A DNA stretch of 64,000 bases from Methylobacter sp. (GTDB lineage: Bacteria; Pseudomonadota; Gammaproteobacteria; Methylococcales; Methylomonadaceae), in assembly GCA_026399025.1 (NCBI GenBank), contig JAPLRU010000037.1, positions 1-64,000 of the forward strand, written 5' to 3'. Position 1 is the stretch's first letter; each line of letters begins with the position of its first letter. Both the position numbers and the translations under genes were made by a program. This document shows positions 11,601 through 19,311 of the stretch, piece by piece. The notes below the pieces were generated by a model that saw only the letters and a list, made by a program, of their open reading frames with translations, searched no databases and was not told the DNA's origin.

Positions 11601-12658
11601 CGGCTTTGTCCGGCGCCACTACGCCCAGCGGCTCGGCGGCTTTCGATGCTTCTTTAAGCGCCGGTTTGGCTAAAGGCAAGAGTCTTGATCAAGCCGTGCA
11701 AAGCGCCCGCAATGCCGTCCAACAAATCGACGCCGCAATAACGATGGACCATAGCCCGATGGGCAGTCTGTCTAACGGTGGCGCGGAAGGCTTGGCCGAT
11801 ACCCCGCTGAGCGTCCAAAACTCCCTCAGCAACGCTCTCGCCAAAGGCATCTCTATGGAACAAGCCTTGCAACGCGCCTATGCCGCCGGCATCGCCGCCG
11901 ACGAAGCCGCTAAAGTCGATGCGCGCAGACCCGGATCGGGATTGTCTTCCGGGAATAGCGCATCGATCAAAGCGCTACCCGCTACCGGCGATTTTGACAA
12001 GACCTTGGGCGTCGCCATGAGTCGCGGCATCTCGATTGAGCAAGCCATAACCCATGCCATACAGATAAATGCGTTGCAGCAACAAGGCGTTAACGCCGAC
12101 GCTAAAAGCCCGCTTGCCGGTTTTGCCAATGGCCGTCAACTTTCGGATCGGGACAATAAACACTTCGACAAGGCGTTAACAAGCGCGCTCGCCCGCGGAC
12201 TGGCTCCAGCCGCGGCCATCGATAGAGCCCGGCAAGCGGTGCAAAACCTGCAAACAGAAGCGCAATCACTGTCCACGTCCTTAGCCTCCGGTAAAAATAT
12301 CGATAGCCTGCTGTCCTCGCTCGGACACAGCCGTATCTTCGACAAAATCCTCGGCAAGGCGCTTGCCCGCGGCGTTCCGCCGGATGAGGCCGTCAACCTT
12401 GCCCAGCGCGCCGAAGCCGCCGGCGCACTCCATTTTCAATTACCCAGCCGACTGACATCGGCGATACCGGCGAACAGCCAAGTCGAAATCACTACCGGTA
12501 GCGGCGCGCCGTTACCGTCCTGGCTACGTTATATGCCGGAAACGCATCAGCTGATGGCTTATGACATTCCGCCGGGCGCTTTACCGATGCAAGTGATCAT
12601 GACTGTCAATGGAAAACCGGCCACGGTTGAAATTACGGAAACCGGTATTCGCCTGTGA
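5621..12658 (+). CDS. Giant TpsA exoprotein (filamentous-haemagglutinin-like) with C-type lectin and YDG/MBG domains
   Basis: This is a secreted adhesin-like TpsA, 2345 residues from ATG 5621. An in-frame ATG at 5603 gives 2351; residue numbers below use that longer form. I prefer 5621 because it begins the extended-signal-peptide motif MNRLYRIIRSEARQAWVAA. A second hydrophobic signal core (IAHIFGVSLLGVSVAYA) comes only ~85 residues later. The haemagglutination-activity secretion domain follows (NSDKMIGQWNTFNIG, YLLNSNGVIFGK). A long beta-helical region rich in Gly/Asn/Ser/Thr comes next. It is interrupted at about 742-865 by a C-type-lectin-like domain (WRWVSGPEG, WSGGQPDN, GRWND, YYVRE). 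After that come MBG/YDG-type repeats (about 1596-1767, NKVYDGTATATV), a proline-rich linker, about seven helical motifs (1910-2276) and a cadherin-like end (LPSWLRYMPETHQLMAYDIP). It is presumably exported by the TpsB encoded just upstream. No proteolytic or toxin domain is recognised. Confidence 0.93.
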   Translation: MNRLYRIIRSEARQAWVAASERSNAHDIKQTTVSDRSASFACPCRRCLHSDYWQPAQFISCPLLSQNHCKTGDNHLLDRANMQTGSDARLRHSIAHIFGVSLLGVSVAYATPGINELPSGGQISQGSGSISQNGNTLTVRQNSDKMIGQWNTFNIGEQATVNVQQPNAHSIALNRIHDSKPSEIYGKLNANGQIYLLNSNGVIFGKTAQVDVGGIVATTHHLGDKDFLSGKLVLTQQNALGKIDNQGRITAHGGLIAFIAPQVSNSGSLQNTGGTVALAAGEQVTLDFQGDGLIKVKVDKAALNALAENKGLIQADGGTVIMTAQSANALMDSVVNNDGIIQAHTLANHKGRIVLDGGDEGVTRIAGTLDAGAPSLAPVNAVKQAAVGGTIIATGNKIRIDEDAHLSASGKTGGGKVLIGGSWRNSNPSVRQASATIVAKTAKLEANATGRGKGGTVVVGSDASKADSVTRAYGTFEARGGSNGGNGGRIQTSGHWLDVAGSQIDASAPNGKAGRWLFAAGTAVITDANADSASGSALGNDIWTSNKSPSTLLNTDISSRLETGTDVTVSAQGGGTEIGDITVSSAITKTSGDTDTTLTLQAANSIVVDQAIGNTGGSGKLHVALAAGNGGGSVLLNNNISTQGGDITFGTAAATGGDVYVGGDSAVSLTTSGGSITVNGEMIIANTRGLTIDSSNGNVSFGGSVNSGNRYTGVSSTLDWSSALADAASGAGQSVGDSYLATLTSRSENAVAAHSVNYRAAWLGARRIAKIGSDNAWRWVSGPEGLHSGDGLIFFYQDSGNTAPGLYSNWSGGQPDNYGGAANLSDEAQSALQFSRGFGRWNDYATGNKLNYYVRETNLAASPLTVNAGSGTVTFSGAVGDNKALAALNVTATGPIAINGGAVTTEGLQTYDGNLTLGSSRTVLTQTNANTDFKLRSGTAIYSAGLSNSLTINTTDDIILGNSSSIGSFIGALNVTLNSDSDATGGGAILMQRGSAIAGKGGDIALNADRLTLAGTSRLQASGKLTVQPRTAVTIGIAGGAGALSLPASYFSSNFNGFSGITVGNATAKRIRVGNTALSFNDPLTLKTGNSIFFGSSSALTGNGNNLTLWTRAGGSAAGDDGVEGSVRLPTGSSIATGGGSVTIGGGIRGPGLGYALGNNSPCLINCENNARYRGVTINGSIDAGGGNVSILGRGASTVNASGVSIGGTVSTTGSGAVTVDGMGNGEAAGVVVGDNYPGSENPGYIGAISTQDGNITLRGSQNTGGQGINIRASGNAVTATGRGNILLEAVTGGITVQSTATISTGTGNLTLTADALDINGTLSGSGQLRIQAKTPGTSIGIAGGEGRLNLPASYFSTHFADGFSGITVGNSSAGAISVGDAVTFNDNTALISGNTIAINGAINAVGQTLTLTGGSGKTVSGSGDISADKLLLNGSRTNYLLNTAPHNNVGIVAATGVSKLAYRDSDALEIGTVSGVSGISAGGFVDIATQSGDLTLAQKLSAFALTLNAGEATAAGTSTGGNIVVNGLPRITALFGAKLFTGSVSGSTGLSALIGSGRGGFRYNSDESASHYSAALGLGKYAIYREQPMLSVTPGSATGTYGEAVSTAAVSAKITNFVNGDNASQAGISGTAEFITTADNHSRVGVYDIAYNGGLSNALGYGITDATDSLGEYSITPRILNITATGQNKVYDGTATATVTLHDNRIANDNLLLSNTGANFIDGNAATGKLIKVSGINVAGADAGNYIFNTSTTAIADIEPNPAPTSIITSVLGSAQQTTIKVTTAAGLTVGSATLAIMSNGALIVDNSVDSPTAPLAQPPSPGNFTAPAVPVSAPVQVNSPIASAATAQPQERPRTRRRADADSQKNITLEQPAAPAQSAPESASQKTVEAAKTTLSDGLTSIKSGVNGVDTLQTALFEAAVGQGLPRQQAEQASNSFVRVLVQNLAKGKPLSVATKLAQGAFNSVTGTPRPSSPQAVAAGSLAGSGLGSGLSALSGATTPSGSAAFDASLSAGLAKGKSLDQAVQSARNAVQQIDAAITMDHSPMGSLSNGGAEGLADTPLSVQNSLSNALAKGISMEQALQRAYAAGIAADEAAKVDARRPGSGLSSGNSASIKALPATGDFDKTLGVAMSRGISIEQAITHAIQINALQQQGVNADAKSPLAGFANGRQLSDRDNKHFDKALTSALARGLAPAAAIDRARQAVQNLQTEAQSLSTSLASGKNIDSLLSSLGHSRIFDKILGKALARGVPPDEAVNLAQRAEAAGALHFQLPSRLTSAIPANSQVEITTGSGAPLPSWLRYMPETHQLMAYDIPPGALPMQVIMTVNGKPATVEITETGIRL
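5727..5770. repeat. Palindrome inside the tpsA leader-coding segment
   Basis: GGAGTGCA (5727-5734) is mirrored by TGCACTCC (5763-5770). The palindrome sits between the extended signal-peptide motif and the hydrophobic signal core of tpsA. Just downstream, AATTTATTTCATGCCCGTT (5790-5809) matches an arm of the repeat at 37641-37739. This segment therefore looks like absorbed repeat DNA that has stayed in frame. Confidence 0.55.
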
Positions 12659-12717
12659 ACGGCTAGGCGAAGGTTTAAGGATTTGGCCCACAATAACTTC
12701 CCAAAACCTGAACTTAT

Positions 12718-12926
12718 CGTTCCCACGCTAAGTGCTCATCGTTATACACATCTCGATGTAGGCCGGAATAAGCCGGTCCGCGCTTTAGCGCAGGACCGGC
12801 GTTTCCGGCATCCCGAAGCTTGGGAATGCCGGAAACGCCCACCCTGGCTACGCCGGGCGGGCTTATTCCGGCCTACGTCCTGTCTTGAACAGACTTGTGT
12901 ATAAAGACGAGCGCTAAGCGTGGGAA
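12718..12926. repeat. Large nested palindrome (MITE-like) between tpsA and the MscS gene
   Basis: The outer arms are CGTTCCCACGCTAAGTGCTC (12718-12737) and, inverted, GAGCGCTAAGCGTGGGAAC (12909-12927). The inner arms GTAGGCCGGAATAAGCC and GGCTTATTCCGGCCTAC enclose further hairpins (CGCGCTTTAGCGC; GGCGTTTCCGGCAT against ATGCCGGAAACGCC). It has no coding potential I trust. A diverged copy of the inner part lies at 62546-62670. It could fold as a long hairpin in RNA and may end tpsA transcription, but there is no U-tract. Confidence 0.75.
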
Positions 12927-13032
12927 CCATAAGACTCGCCTATGAACGGTTAGGCGAAGCGAAGATTTAACCATTAAAAGATCCCGGAAATATATCTGAA
13001 TTCAACTTTAAGCAAAAAAATAACGTCCAACT

Positions 13033-15777
13033 ATGAAAACAATTATTGCCCCCATGCAAGACAAGCAAAAATGGAAGACTTTTCTGGTCATTCTGCTGGC
13101 GATTATGATCATCGGCACTCTGGCCTCGTTGATAGCGCACCGCGCCTTCGTCCAGGACAAGGTAGAAACGCGTCCCAGGGTGGCGATAGTCGGACCCTCC
13201 AACAATGCCCAAGGAACCGCTTTCAAGCAAGGCGTGCAGCTTTATATAGACGCGCTCAACAGCCAAGGCGGATACCACGGACGCCAAGTTGAATTTTTCA
13301 GCGTTGACGAAACGCCTGAAACGGCTGAATCGATTGCCGCCGATAAGCGCGTGGTCGCCGTTATCGGCCACCTTAATGCGGACATACTGCAACAAGCCGC
13401 TCCGATCTACGAACGCAATCACATTCCCGTGGTCACGCCTTTGTTCCTGTCGGAGCCCTTAGCCGGGGTTAGCGCGCTGGGCCTTGATTTAAAAGAACAG
13501 GCGCGCTTTGTCGCCAACTATGCGCGCAATATTCAACAACAGCGTCTGATGTATATCGTGCGGGAAGCCGACGCCAAATTCGATCCTTTAGTCGAGCCTT
13601 TTGTCGAGGTTTATAAGCGTTTTGAAACCCCCGTTAAACAAATATGGACGCTCTCGAACGGTCCTGACGCCGACGCACAACTCCAACAAGTCATTGAAGA
13701 AATTAACAATATCGATATCGGCGGCGTCTATATTGCCGCCAATTCCGCTCTTGCGGTGCGCATCGTCAAAGGCATCCGCGCTTCCGGTAACGCTCTGGAG
13801 CTGTACGGTCCCGAGCAACTCGCCTCCAGCGCTTTTTCCGGTGAAGCGTCGGCGCTGTTGACTCATGGCATCATCGCCGCGACGCCGGTTTTATTCGACA
13901 CCGCAAACGAAAAAGCGCAGCACTTCCAAAGCCGCTATCAGCAAAAATTCGGGCAATCCCCCGACTGGCTCGCGACCTATGCCTACGACGCCGCACAAGT
14001 CGCCTTTTCCGACAAGCCCGGTATTGATGCGGTCAAAGGCATCACCGGCACGTTAAATTTTGTCGACCGGCAAGCTCAGATTCCTATCCAAATGGGCATT
14101 TACAACGGCGACCGCTTGATCTCGGCGCCGGTGCAGTTATTGCCTATCGCTAAAGGCGCCAGCTTCAATTACATTGAGGCCTTGCGTCAGGGCCGCGTGC
14201 TTTATGTCAACGACCGTTTCATGTTCAAAACCAACGTCGTCTATGTCGGCGTTATGGTTAACGAAATTACCGATCTGGATCGGCAAAAAGAAACGGCGCT
14301 GGTGGACATGTCGATCTGGTTCCGTTATCGCGGTAATTTCTCTCCCCAGGATTTAGAAGTTTTCAACGGCGTCGAACCGGTCAAACTGGACTCCCCGGAG
14401 GAAACCAAGGAAAGCGAAGATGTTCAATATCGCCGGTATCGCATTAAACAAAAATTCAAGCTCAACTTTACCGATGCCAAACGCACCTATGGCCAGCATA
14501 TCGCCGGCATCAGCTTTCGCCATCGCTATCTCAACTACAACAACTTGATGTATGTGGTCGATGTCTTGGGTATGCCGACCGGCAGTGCCTTGACCGCCGA
14601 TTTACACCAGCGCAAAGTGATTAAATCCAATACCGGTTGGGCTATCGATAACGCCTGGGAATCGCAAGACTTGATAACCGAAAACGGCGAAGGCGCTCCG
14701 CAATATGTCGGGATGACCGGCGAGCAACCTTTTTTTTCCAAAATAACCCTCGGCACCTTGCTTAAGCCGGCGACGATCAATGCGCGCGACGTCATTCCCA
14801 GCGAATATTTTATTTATATCGCTATTTTCGGCATTATCGGCGCCGGTTTCGCGCTGGCCATGGATATACGCCAGTGGGGACGCTTTTGGGTAACGCAATC
14901 GTGGCTGTTACGGCTGATTTTTTGGCCTTTAGTACTGCTCTCGGTGGGCAATTTAACCCTGGATTGGGCCTTTTCAAACTTAGCGCCGAGCACCACCCGA
15001 ACTTTCGTGGTCGTCTATGAGAGCTTATGGTGGATACTGGGCGGATGGCTGCTCGATATAGGCATACGCCGCTTCGTCTGGGAATCGTTAAGGCAGCGCA
15101 GTCAACATAAGGTGCCGAACGTCATTAAGCTGTTTACCAGCACCCTGGTTTTTTTCTTCGCCTTTTCCGGCGTCCTGGTCGTGGTATTCGATCAGTCGCC
15201 GACCAGCTTGTTGGCGACGTCCGGCGTATTGGCCATGGTCGTCGGTATGGCGGTCAAGAATATTATAGCCAACGTCTTTTCGGGCATTATTTTGAACTTT
15301 GAACGCCCGTTCAAAGTAGGCGACCAAGTAAAAATCAACAACGTCATCGGCGAAGTTAAAGACATAACCTGGCGCACGACGCAAATCGAGTCGAGTAGCG
15401 GGCAAATGGTCAGTTTAGCCAACGGCAAGGTCACTGAAGCCTTTATGGAAAACTACAGTCTGGCGCCCAACGGCGTGGCCGATGAGGTTCATTTTTATAC
15501 GCGGCCTGACGCGGATCCGGCGCAAGTGCTTGAGATCATCACCGAGGGTCTGGCTCAAAATAAAACTATCCTGCGCAAGAAAGCGCCCTCGGTGCGCTAC
15601 AAAGGCATCGTTAGCGAAAACGGCCATTGGGTGTCCGACTTCTCGGCCGGCTATCAGGTTGAGGCTAATTCAAAGAAATCCGCCGCCAAAGAAGAGCTTT
15701 GGCTATATGTTCGCCAGAAATTCGTGGAGCACAAAATATCGCTGATTCCTGTCGAGCAAAAACCCATCCTTATGTGA
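13033..15777 (+). CDS. MscS-family channel with N-terminal periplasmic-binding-protein domain and possible Cys-loop-like domain
   Basis: The protein has 914 residues. An N-terminal membrane anchor (about 14-36) is followed by a type I periplasmic-binding fold (about 48-370), starting RVAIVGPSNNAQGTAFKQG and resembling branched-chain amino-acid receptors. Residues ~400-590 look beta-rich (VGVMVNEITDLDRQKETALV, SIWFRYRG, FKLNFTDAKRTYGQHI, FSKITLGTLLKPATI). Their spacing recalls the extracellular domain of pentameric ligand-gated channels; that is my inference. Several membrane helices follow from ~593. The MscS pore and beta domain (LLATSGVLAMVVGMAVKN, NVFSGIILNFERPFKVGDQV) occupy about 725-914. 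The probable role is an inner-membrane channel gated or tuned by a periplasmic solute. No operon partner is visible. The start is the first ATG; no clear ribosome site is seen, and ATG 13054 is an alternative. Confidence 0.88.
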   Translation: MKTIIAPMQDKQKWKTFLVILLAIMIIGTLASLIAHRAFVQDKVETRPRVAIVGPSNNAQGTAFKQGVQLYIDALNSQGGYHGRQVEFFSVDETPETAESIAADKRVVAVIGHLNADILQQAAPIYERNHIPVVTPLFLSEPLAGVSALGLDLKEQARFVANYARNIQQQRLMYIVREADAKFDPLVEPFVEVYKRFETPVKQIWTLSNGPDADAQLQQVIEEINNIDIGGVYIAANSALAVRIVKGIRASGNALELYGPEQLASSAFSGEASALLTHGIIAATPVLFDTANEKAQHFQSRYQQKFGQSPDWLATYAYDAAQVAFSDKPGIDAVKGITGTLNFVDRQAQIPIQMGIYNGDRLISAPVQLLPIAKGASFNYIEALRQGRVLYVNDRFMFKTNVVYVGVMVNEITDLDRQKETALVDMSIWFRYRGNFSPQDLEVFNGVEPVKLDSPEETKESEDVQYRRYRIKQKFKLNFTDAKRTYGQHIAGISFRHRYLNYNNLMYVVDVLGMPTGSALTADLHQRKVIKSNTGWAIDNAWESQDLITENGEGAPQYVGMTGEQPFFSKITLGTLLKPATINARDVIPSEYFIYIAIFGIIGAGFALAMDIRQWGRFWVTQSWLLRLIFWPLVLLSVGNLTLDWAFSNLAPSTTRTFVVVYESLWWILGGWLLDIGIRRFVWESLRQRSQHKVPNVIKLFTSTLVFFFAFSGVLVVVFDQSPTSLLATSGVLAMVVGMAVKNIIANVFSGIILNFERPFKVGDQVKINNVIGEVKDITWRTTQIESSSGQMVSLANGKVTEAFMENYSLAPNGVADEVHFYTRPDADPAQVLEIITEGLAQNKTILRKKAPSVRYKGIVSENGHWVSDFSAGYQVEANSKKSAAKEELWLYVRQKFVEHKISLIPVEQKPILM

Positions 15778-16189
15778 GTCTACGCCGGTTGCCGAACGGG
15801 CGTTTGGCAACCGGCGGAAACGCGACCTGCCAAGTTGTTATTCATTTAAAGATGATTCTGTGGCTGTGTTATTTTGAATAAGTGAGTATCTTGTTTTATC
15901 ATACAAAAAACAGAACGTGGATAATGCTGAATCAATCCTGAAAAAGCGGCGCCAACTTCGTTTAAACCTATCTAAACAGCGTTATCCGTGTTTTCATAAC
16001 ATCAGCATCTGCCAAATAGCTGCGATTTTTAAATCGGCTATACATTTTCAGATAAATAATTTCCAAGTTTCGCTGTGCTTCGCTCGTTCCCAAGCGCCGG
16101 AAACGGTGAAAGTAATATCCAAATCGATTTAAAAGCCTATTCACCACGAAGGCATGAAGATCACGGAGGCTCTTGGCTTGGCTATCTCT

Positions 16190-16435
16190 CCCACGCTCCA
16201 GAGACTGTGAAAGTATTCGTTTTAGAACAAAAGCAAAAGCCTTCACCACGAAGACACGAACGACTGCACGGATGCAGGAGGTAGAGCAACGCAGGAGCAG
16301 TTGCCGAGGGTACGAAGTTTTTAATGCGTTGAGTTTAATCAATTATTTTTTCTTCGTGAACTTCGTGTCTTCGTGGTGAATAGGTTTTTAAACTGATTTT
16401 GATAATACTTTCACAGCCTCTCAGGCGTGGGAACG
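16190..16435. repeat. Palindromic CACGAAG element, copy 1 (interrupted)
   Basis: Arms GCCTTCACCACGAAGACACGA and, inverted, TCGTGTCTTCGTGGTGAATAGG enclose an AT-rich core (ATGCGTTGAGTTTAATCAAT). A near-identical copy lies at 61985-62160. Both are bounded by CCCACGCTC..GAGACTGTGAAAG and the inverse CGTGGGAACG. This copy carries a ~50-base insertion at 16261-16311 that is absent from the other. Confidence 0.8.
16261..16311 (+). mobile_element. Short mobile repeat unit inserted in the CACGAAG element
   Basis: The segment begins ACGACTGCACGGATGCAGG and ends GAGCAGTTGCCGAGGGT. It splits a CACGAAG repeat that is uninterrupted in the copy at 62040-62070. Similar units occur at 51994-52043 and, as an inverted pair, at 3532-3682. 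The unit encodes nothing, so if it moves it must be mobilised in trans. Confidence 0.65.
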
Positions 16436-16506
16436 AAGCTGTTTTCGCTTTATAAATCAACCTTGCTACAGATGAAAGGTAACCCGGTCACCAAAAGGCT
16501 AAACAA

Positions 16507-18105
16507 ATGAAAAATACACTATTACAAAACTGGCAAGACAGCAGTTGGCCGACAATCAAATCCAGCAAACCGCTGGACACCGGCGACGGCGTTATCGATC
16601 CCAGAACCTTCGCGACCATCGAAGTCGATGAACTGTTCGACAGCGTCAATCACGCCTCAACCCTTGCCGGGCAAGCGGTATTATTTCGTTCTTTAGCCCA
16701 GCCGCTGAATGCGATCGATCAAATTAAAGCCAAACAACAAGCCGTCGAAGAACTGCGCAACACGCCCGCCTTAAAAGAACAGCTCGAACGGATTGTGCAA
16801 CACGCTGTTCCTAATGAAAAAAACTTCTACTTATTATTATTCGGCGAGTTCTTAGGCTCGTTCGGCACCGCCCGAGAAGACCATGAAATTGAAGGCTACG
16901 GCTATCTGCAATACAAGCGCGGCATCCGTTTTATGCTGGATTTGGTCGATCAAATTCACGCTATCGAAACGCCGCAAAGCGATTATCTAAAAAACATCTT
17001 CGAGCAAATAAAAGCCTTTGCCGACTCACGGCCTTATTCGCTGATGGAAGGCCCGGTGTATATCACCGAAAACGCTATTCAGTGCAAACAACAACGGCAA
17101 GGCTCGTTTTCGCCTGCACTTATCTTTAGACCCCGGCTGTTCAAGCCGTTGCTGATCACCTTGTTTTTCGCTGCGGTCTGGACATTGGCGCATTTTTTTC
17201 CGACCGATATGTTCCAGGTTTCGGTTGAGGCCATCCCGACCGCAAGCATTTTTGTCGCGCCTTTTTTGCTGGTTTATTACCCCATCGTCGGCGGTTTTGA
17301 TAGGGACAGCTGCATTATCCCGCTCAGGAATGAGTTCAAAAACTCCCCCGTCGTCGCCGAAACTATCGATGCACTGGGCCGTCTCGATGAATTACTGTCG
17401 TTTATAAAATTTGCCGAAGCTTTCGGCGGCAGCAAAGTATTGCCGGAATTGGTCGATGCGCCGCATCATCAAATAAACCTGAGCGACGCCAGAAACCCGA
17501 TTTTAGCCAAACAAAACCCGGACTATGTCGGCAACGATTTCGTGCTGGAACAAGACAGGCTGGTACTGGTAACCGGCCCCAACAGCGGCGGTAAAACGGC
17601 TTTTTGCAAAACCGTCACCCAAATTCAATTGTTGGCGCAAATCGGCTGCTTCGTTCCGGCCCAATCGGCAAGCCTGAGCGTCGCCGACCGAATCTTTTAT
17701 CAAGCCCCAGAAATCAGCCATCTGGATGACGGCGAAGGCCGTTTCGGTACCGAATTAAAACGCACCAAAGACATTTTTCTGGCCGCAAGCGCCAAAAGTC
17801 TGGTGGTGCTTGATGAATTATCCGAAGGCACCACCTTTGAGGAAAAAATGGAATCCTCATCGAACGTGCTGAACGGCTTTTACCGAAAAGGCAACAGCAC
17901 CATCTTAATTACCCACAATCATCAACTGGTCGATCATTTTGTCGCTCAGGGCATCGGCTTGCCCAAGCAAGTCGAATTTGCCTATGACGCGCCGACCTAC
18001 AAACTGGTTACCGGTATTTCCCGCGTCAGTCATGCCGACCGCGTGGCGAAAAAAATCGGTTTTTCCAAAGAAGACATCGACAACTACTTGGCAGGTCCAC
18101 AATGA
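16507..18105 (+). CDS. Membrane-associated MutS-family ATPase (MutS domain V only)
   Basis: The protein has 532 residues. The C-terminal third is a MutS-type ABC ATPase: Walker [11 protein letters not shown] (about 357-366), a signature-like segment around [11 protein letters not shown], Walker [15 protein letters not shown] (about 434-447) and a [12 protein letters not shown]-loop. The N-terminal mismatch-recognition domains of true MutS are absent. Two hydrophobic helices ([33 protein letters not shown]; about 217-260) suggest membrane anchoring in the middle of the protein. It is therefore not a canonical mismatch-repair protein and its substrate is unknown. Its stop overlaps the purT start (ATGA), so the two are co-translated. 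Confidence 0.85.
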   Translation: MKNTLLQNWQDSSWPTIKSSKPLDTGDGVIDPRTFATIEVDELFDSVNHASTLAGQAVLFRSLAQPLNAIDQIKAKQQAVEELRNTPALKEQLERIVQHAVPNEKNFYLLLFGEFLGSFGTAREDHEIEGYGYLQYKRGIRFMLDLVDQIHAIETPQSDYLKNIFEQIKAFADSRPYSLMEGPVYITENAIQCKQQRQGSFSPALIFRPRLFKPLLITLFFAAVWTLAHFFPTDMFQVSVEAIPTASIFVAPFLLVYYPIVGGFDRDSCIIPLRNEFKNSPVVAETIDALGRLDELLSFIKFAEAFGGSKVLPELVDAPHHQINLSDARNPILAKQNPDYVGNDFVLEQDRLVLVTGPNSGGKTAFCKTVTQIQLLAQIGCFVPAQSASLSVADRIFYQAPEISHLDDGEGRFGTELKRTKDIFLAASAKSLVVLDELSEGTTFEEKMESSSNVLNGFYRKGNSTILITHNHQLVDHFVAQGIGLPKQVEFAYDAPTYKLVTGISRVSHADRVAKKIGFSKEDIDNYLAGPQ

Positions 18106-19301
18106 AAATAGGCACCCCCTTATCAAACAGCGCCATCAAAGCCCTGCTGCTCGGCAGCGGCGAGTTGGGCAAAGAAGTGGCTATCGCCTTGCAACGCTAC
18201 GGCGTCGAAGTGATCGCGGTAGACCGTTACCCGAACGCACCGGCGCACCAAGTCGCGCATCGCAGCCATGTGATCGACATGACCGACACCGCAGCGGTCA
18301 AAAACCTGATTGCGCAGGAACAGCCGCATTTTATCATCCCCGAAATCGAAGCGATTGCGACCCAAGCGCTGCTGGACATCGAAGCCGAAGGCCGGTGTAC
18401 CGTAGTGCCTAACGCACGGGCGATTCAATTGACCATGAACCGCGAAGGCATCAGAACCCTGGCTGCGGAACAGCTTAACATCCCCACCTCGAACTATGCC
18501 TTTGCGCAAAGTTTTGCCGAACTACAGGCGGCGGTTGACGGCGGTATCGGTTATCCGTGCTTTATCAAACCCACCATGTCCTCATCCGGCAAAGGCCAGT
18601 CCATGGTTAAAAGCGCCGATGAACTTCAAGCCGCCTGGGATTACGCCAAATCCAGCGGCCGGGTCGATACCGGCAAAGTCATTGTCGAGGGCAAAATCGA
18701 CTTCGATTTTGAAATCACCTTATTAACCGTGCGCGCCAAAAACGAGCACGGCGACATCGAAACTCATTTTTGCGCGCCCATCGGCCACCGACAAGAAAGC
18801 GGCGATTACCGGGAAAGCTGGCAACCCCAAGCCATGACTTCCGCCGCCCTAAGCGCAGCGCAAGACATCGCCTTTAAAATTACCGATGAAATCGCCGGGC
18901 TGGGTCTGTTTGGCGTTGAGTTGTTTATCCAGGGCGACAATGTCTGGTTTAGCGAAGTCAGCCCCCGGCCGCACGATACCGGCATGGTGACTTTAGTAAC
19001 CCAAAAACAAAACGAATTTGAATTACACGCCAGAGCTATTTTAGGTTTGCCGGTCGATACCGCCATGCAAAACGTGGGCGCCAGCGCCGTCATATTGGGC
19101 GGCATCGATGCGCAAGGCGTGACTTATGAAGGACTGGATAAGGCGCTTAGCGTGCCGACCAGTGAAATCAGACTGTTCGGCAAGCCGGAAGCTTTTGTAA
19201 ACCGGCGCATGGGCGTTGCTTTAGCCAACGCCGAAACCACTGACGAAGCAAGAACCCGAGCGGTAAAAGCCGCAACCATGATCGTAATTAACCCCGACTG
19301 A
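18102..19301 (+). CDS. purT: Formate-dependent phosphoribosylglycinamide formyltransferase (GAR transformylase 2)
   Basis: PurT makes formyl-GAR from GAR, formate and ATP in purine synthesis, in the cytoplasm. The 399-residue length fits the family. The N-terminal segment [31 protein letters not shown] is the typical preATP-grasp fold. The ATP-grasp core has [47 protein letters not shown] and the C-terminal [19 protein letters not shown]. The ATG overlaps the stop of the MutS-like gene by four bases. A lytic transglycosylase gene follows after 10 bases, making a three-gene unit. Confidence 0.97.
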   Translation: MKIGTPLSNSAIKALLLGSGELGKEVAIALQRYGVEVIAVDRYPNAPAHQVAHRSHVIDMTDTAAVKNLIAQEQPHFIIPEIEAIATQALLDIEAEGRCTVVPNARAIQLTMNREGIRTLAAEQLNIPTSNYAFAQSFAELQAAVDGGIGYPCFIKPTMSSSGKGQSMVKSADELQAAWDYAKSSGRVDTGKVIVEGKIDFDFEITLLTVRAKNEHGDIETHFCAPIGHRQESGDYRESWQPQAMTSAALSAAQDIAFKITDEIAGLGLFGVELFIQGDNVWFSEVSPRPHDTGMVTLVTQKQNEFELHARAILGLPVDTAMQNVGASAVILGGIDAQGVTYEGLDKALSVPTSEIRLFGKPEAFVNRRMGVALANAETTDEARTRAVKAATMIVINPD

Positions 19302-19311
19302 GGCCCATAAT

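Larger units (their letters stand above)
15778..16506. other. Gene-poor 0.7 kb with nested repeats
   Basis: There is no credible gene. The left part (15778-16070) is AT-rich without recognisable motifs. From about 16085 to 16440 it consists of repeats: tandem diverged CACGAAGG-type units, a hairpin-forming element at 16196-16433 and a nested insertion at 16261-16311. The short leader of the MutS-like gene follows. Confidence 0.6.
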
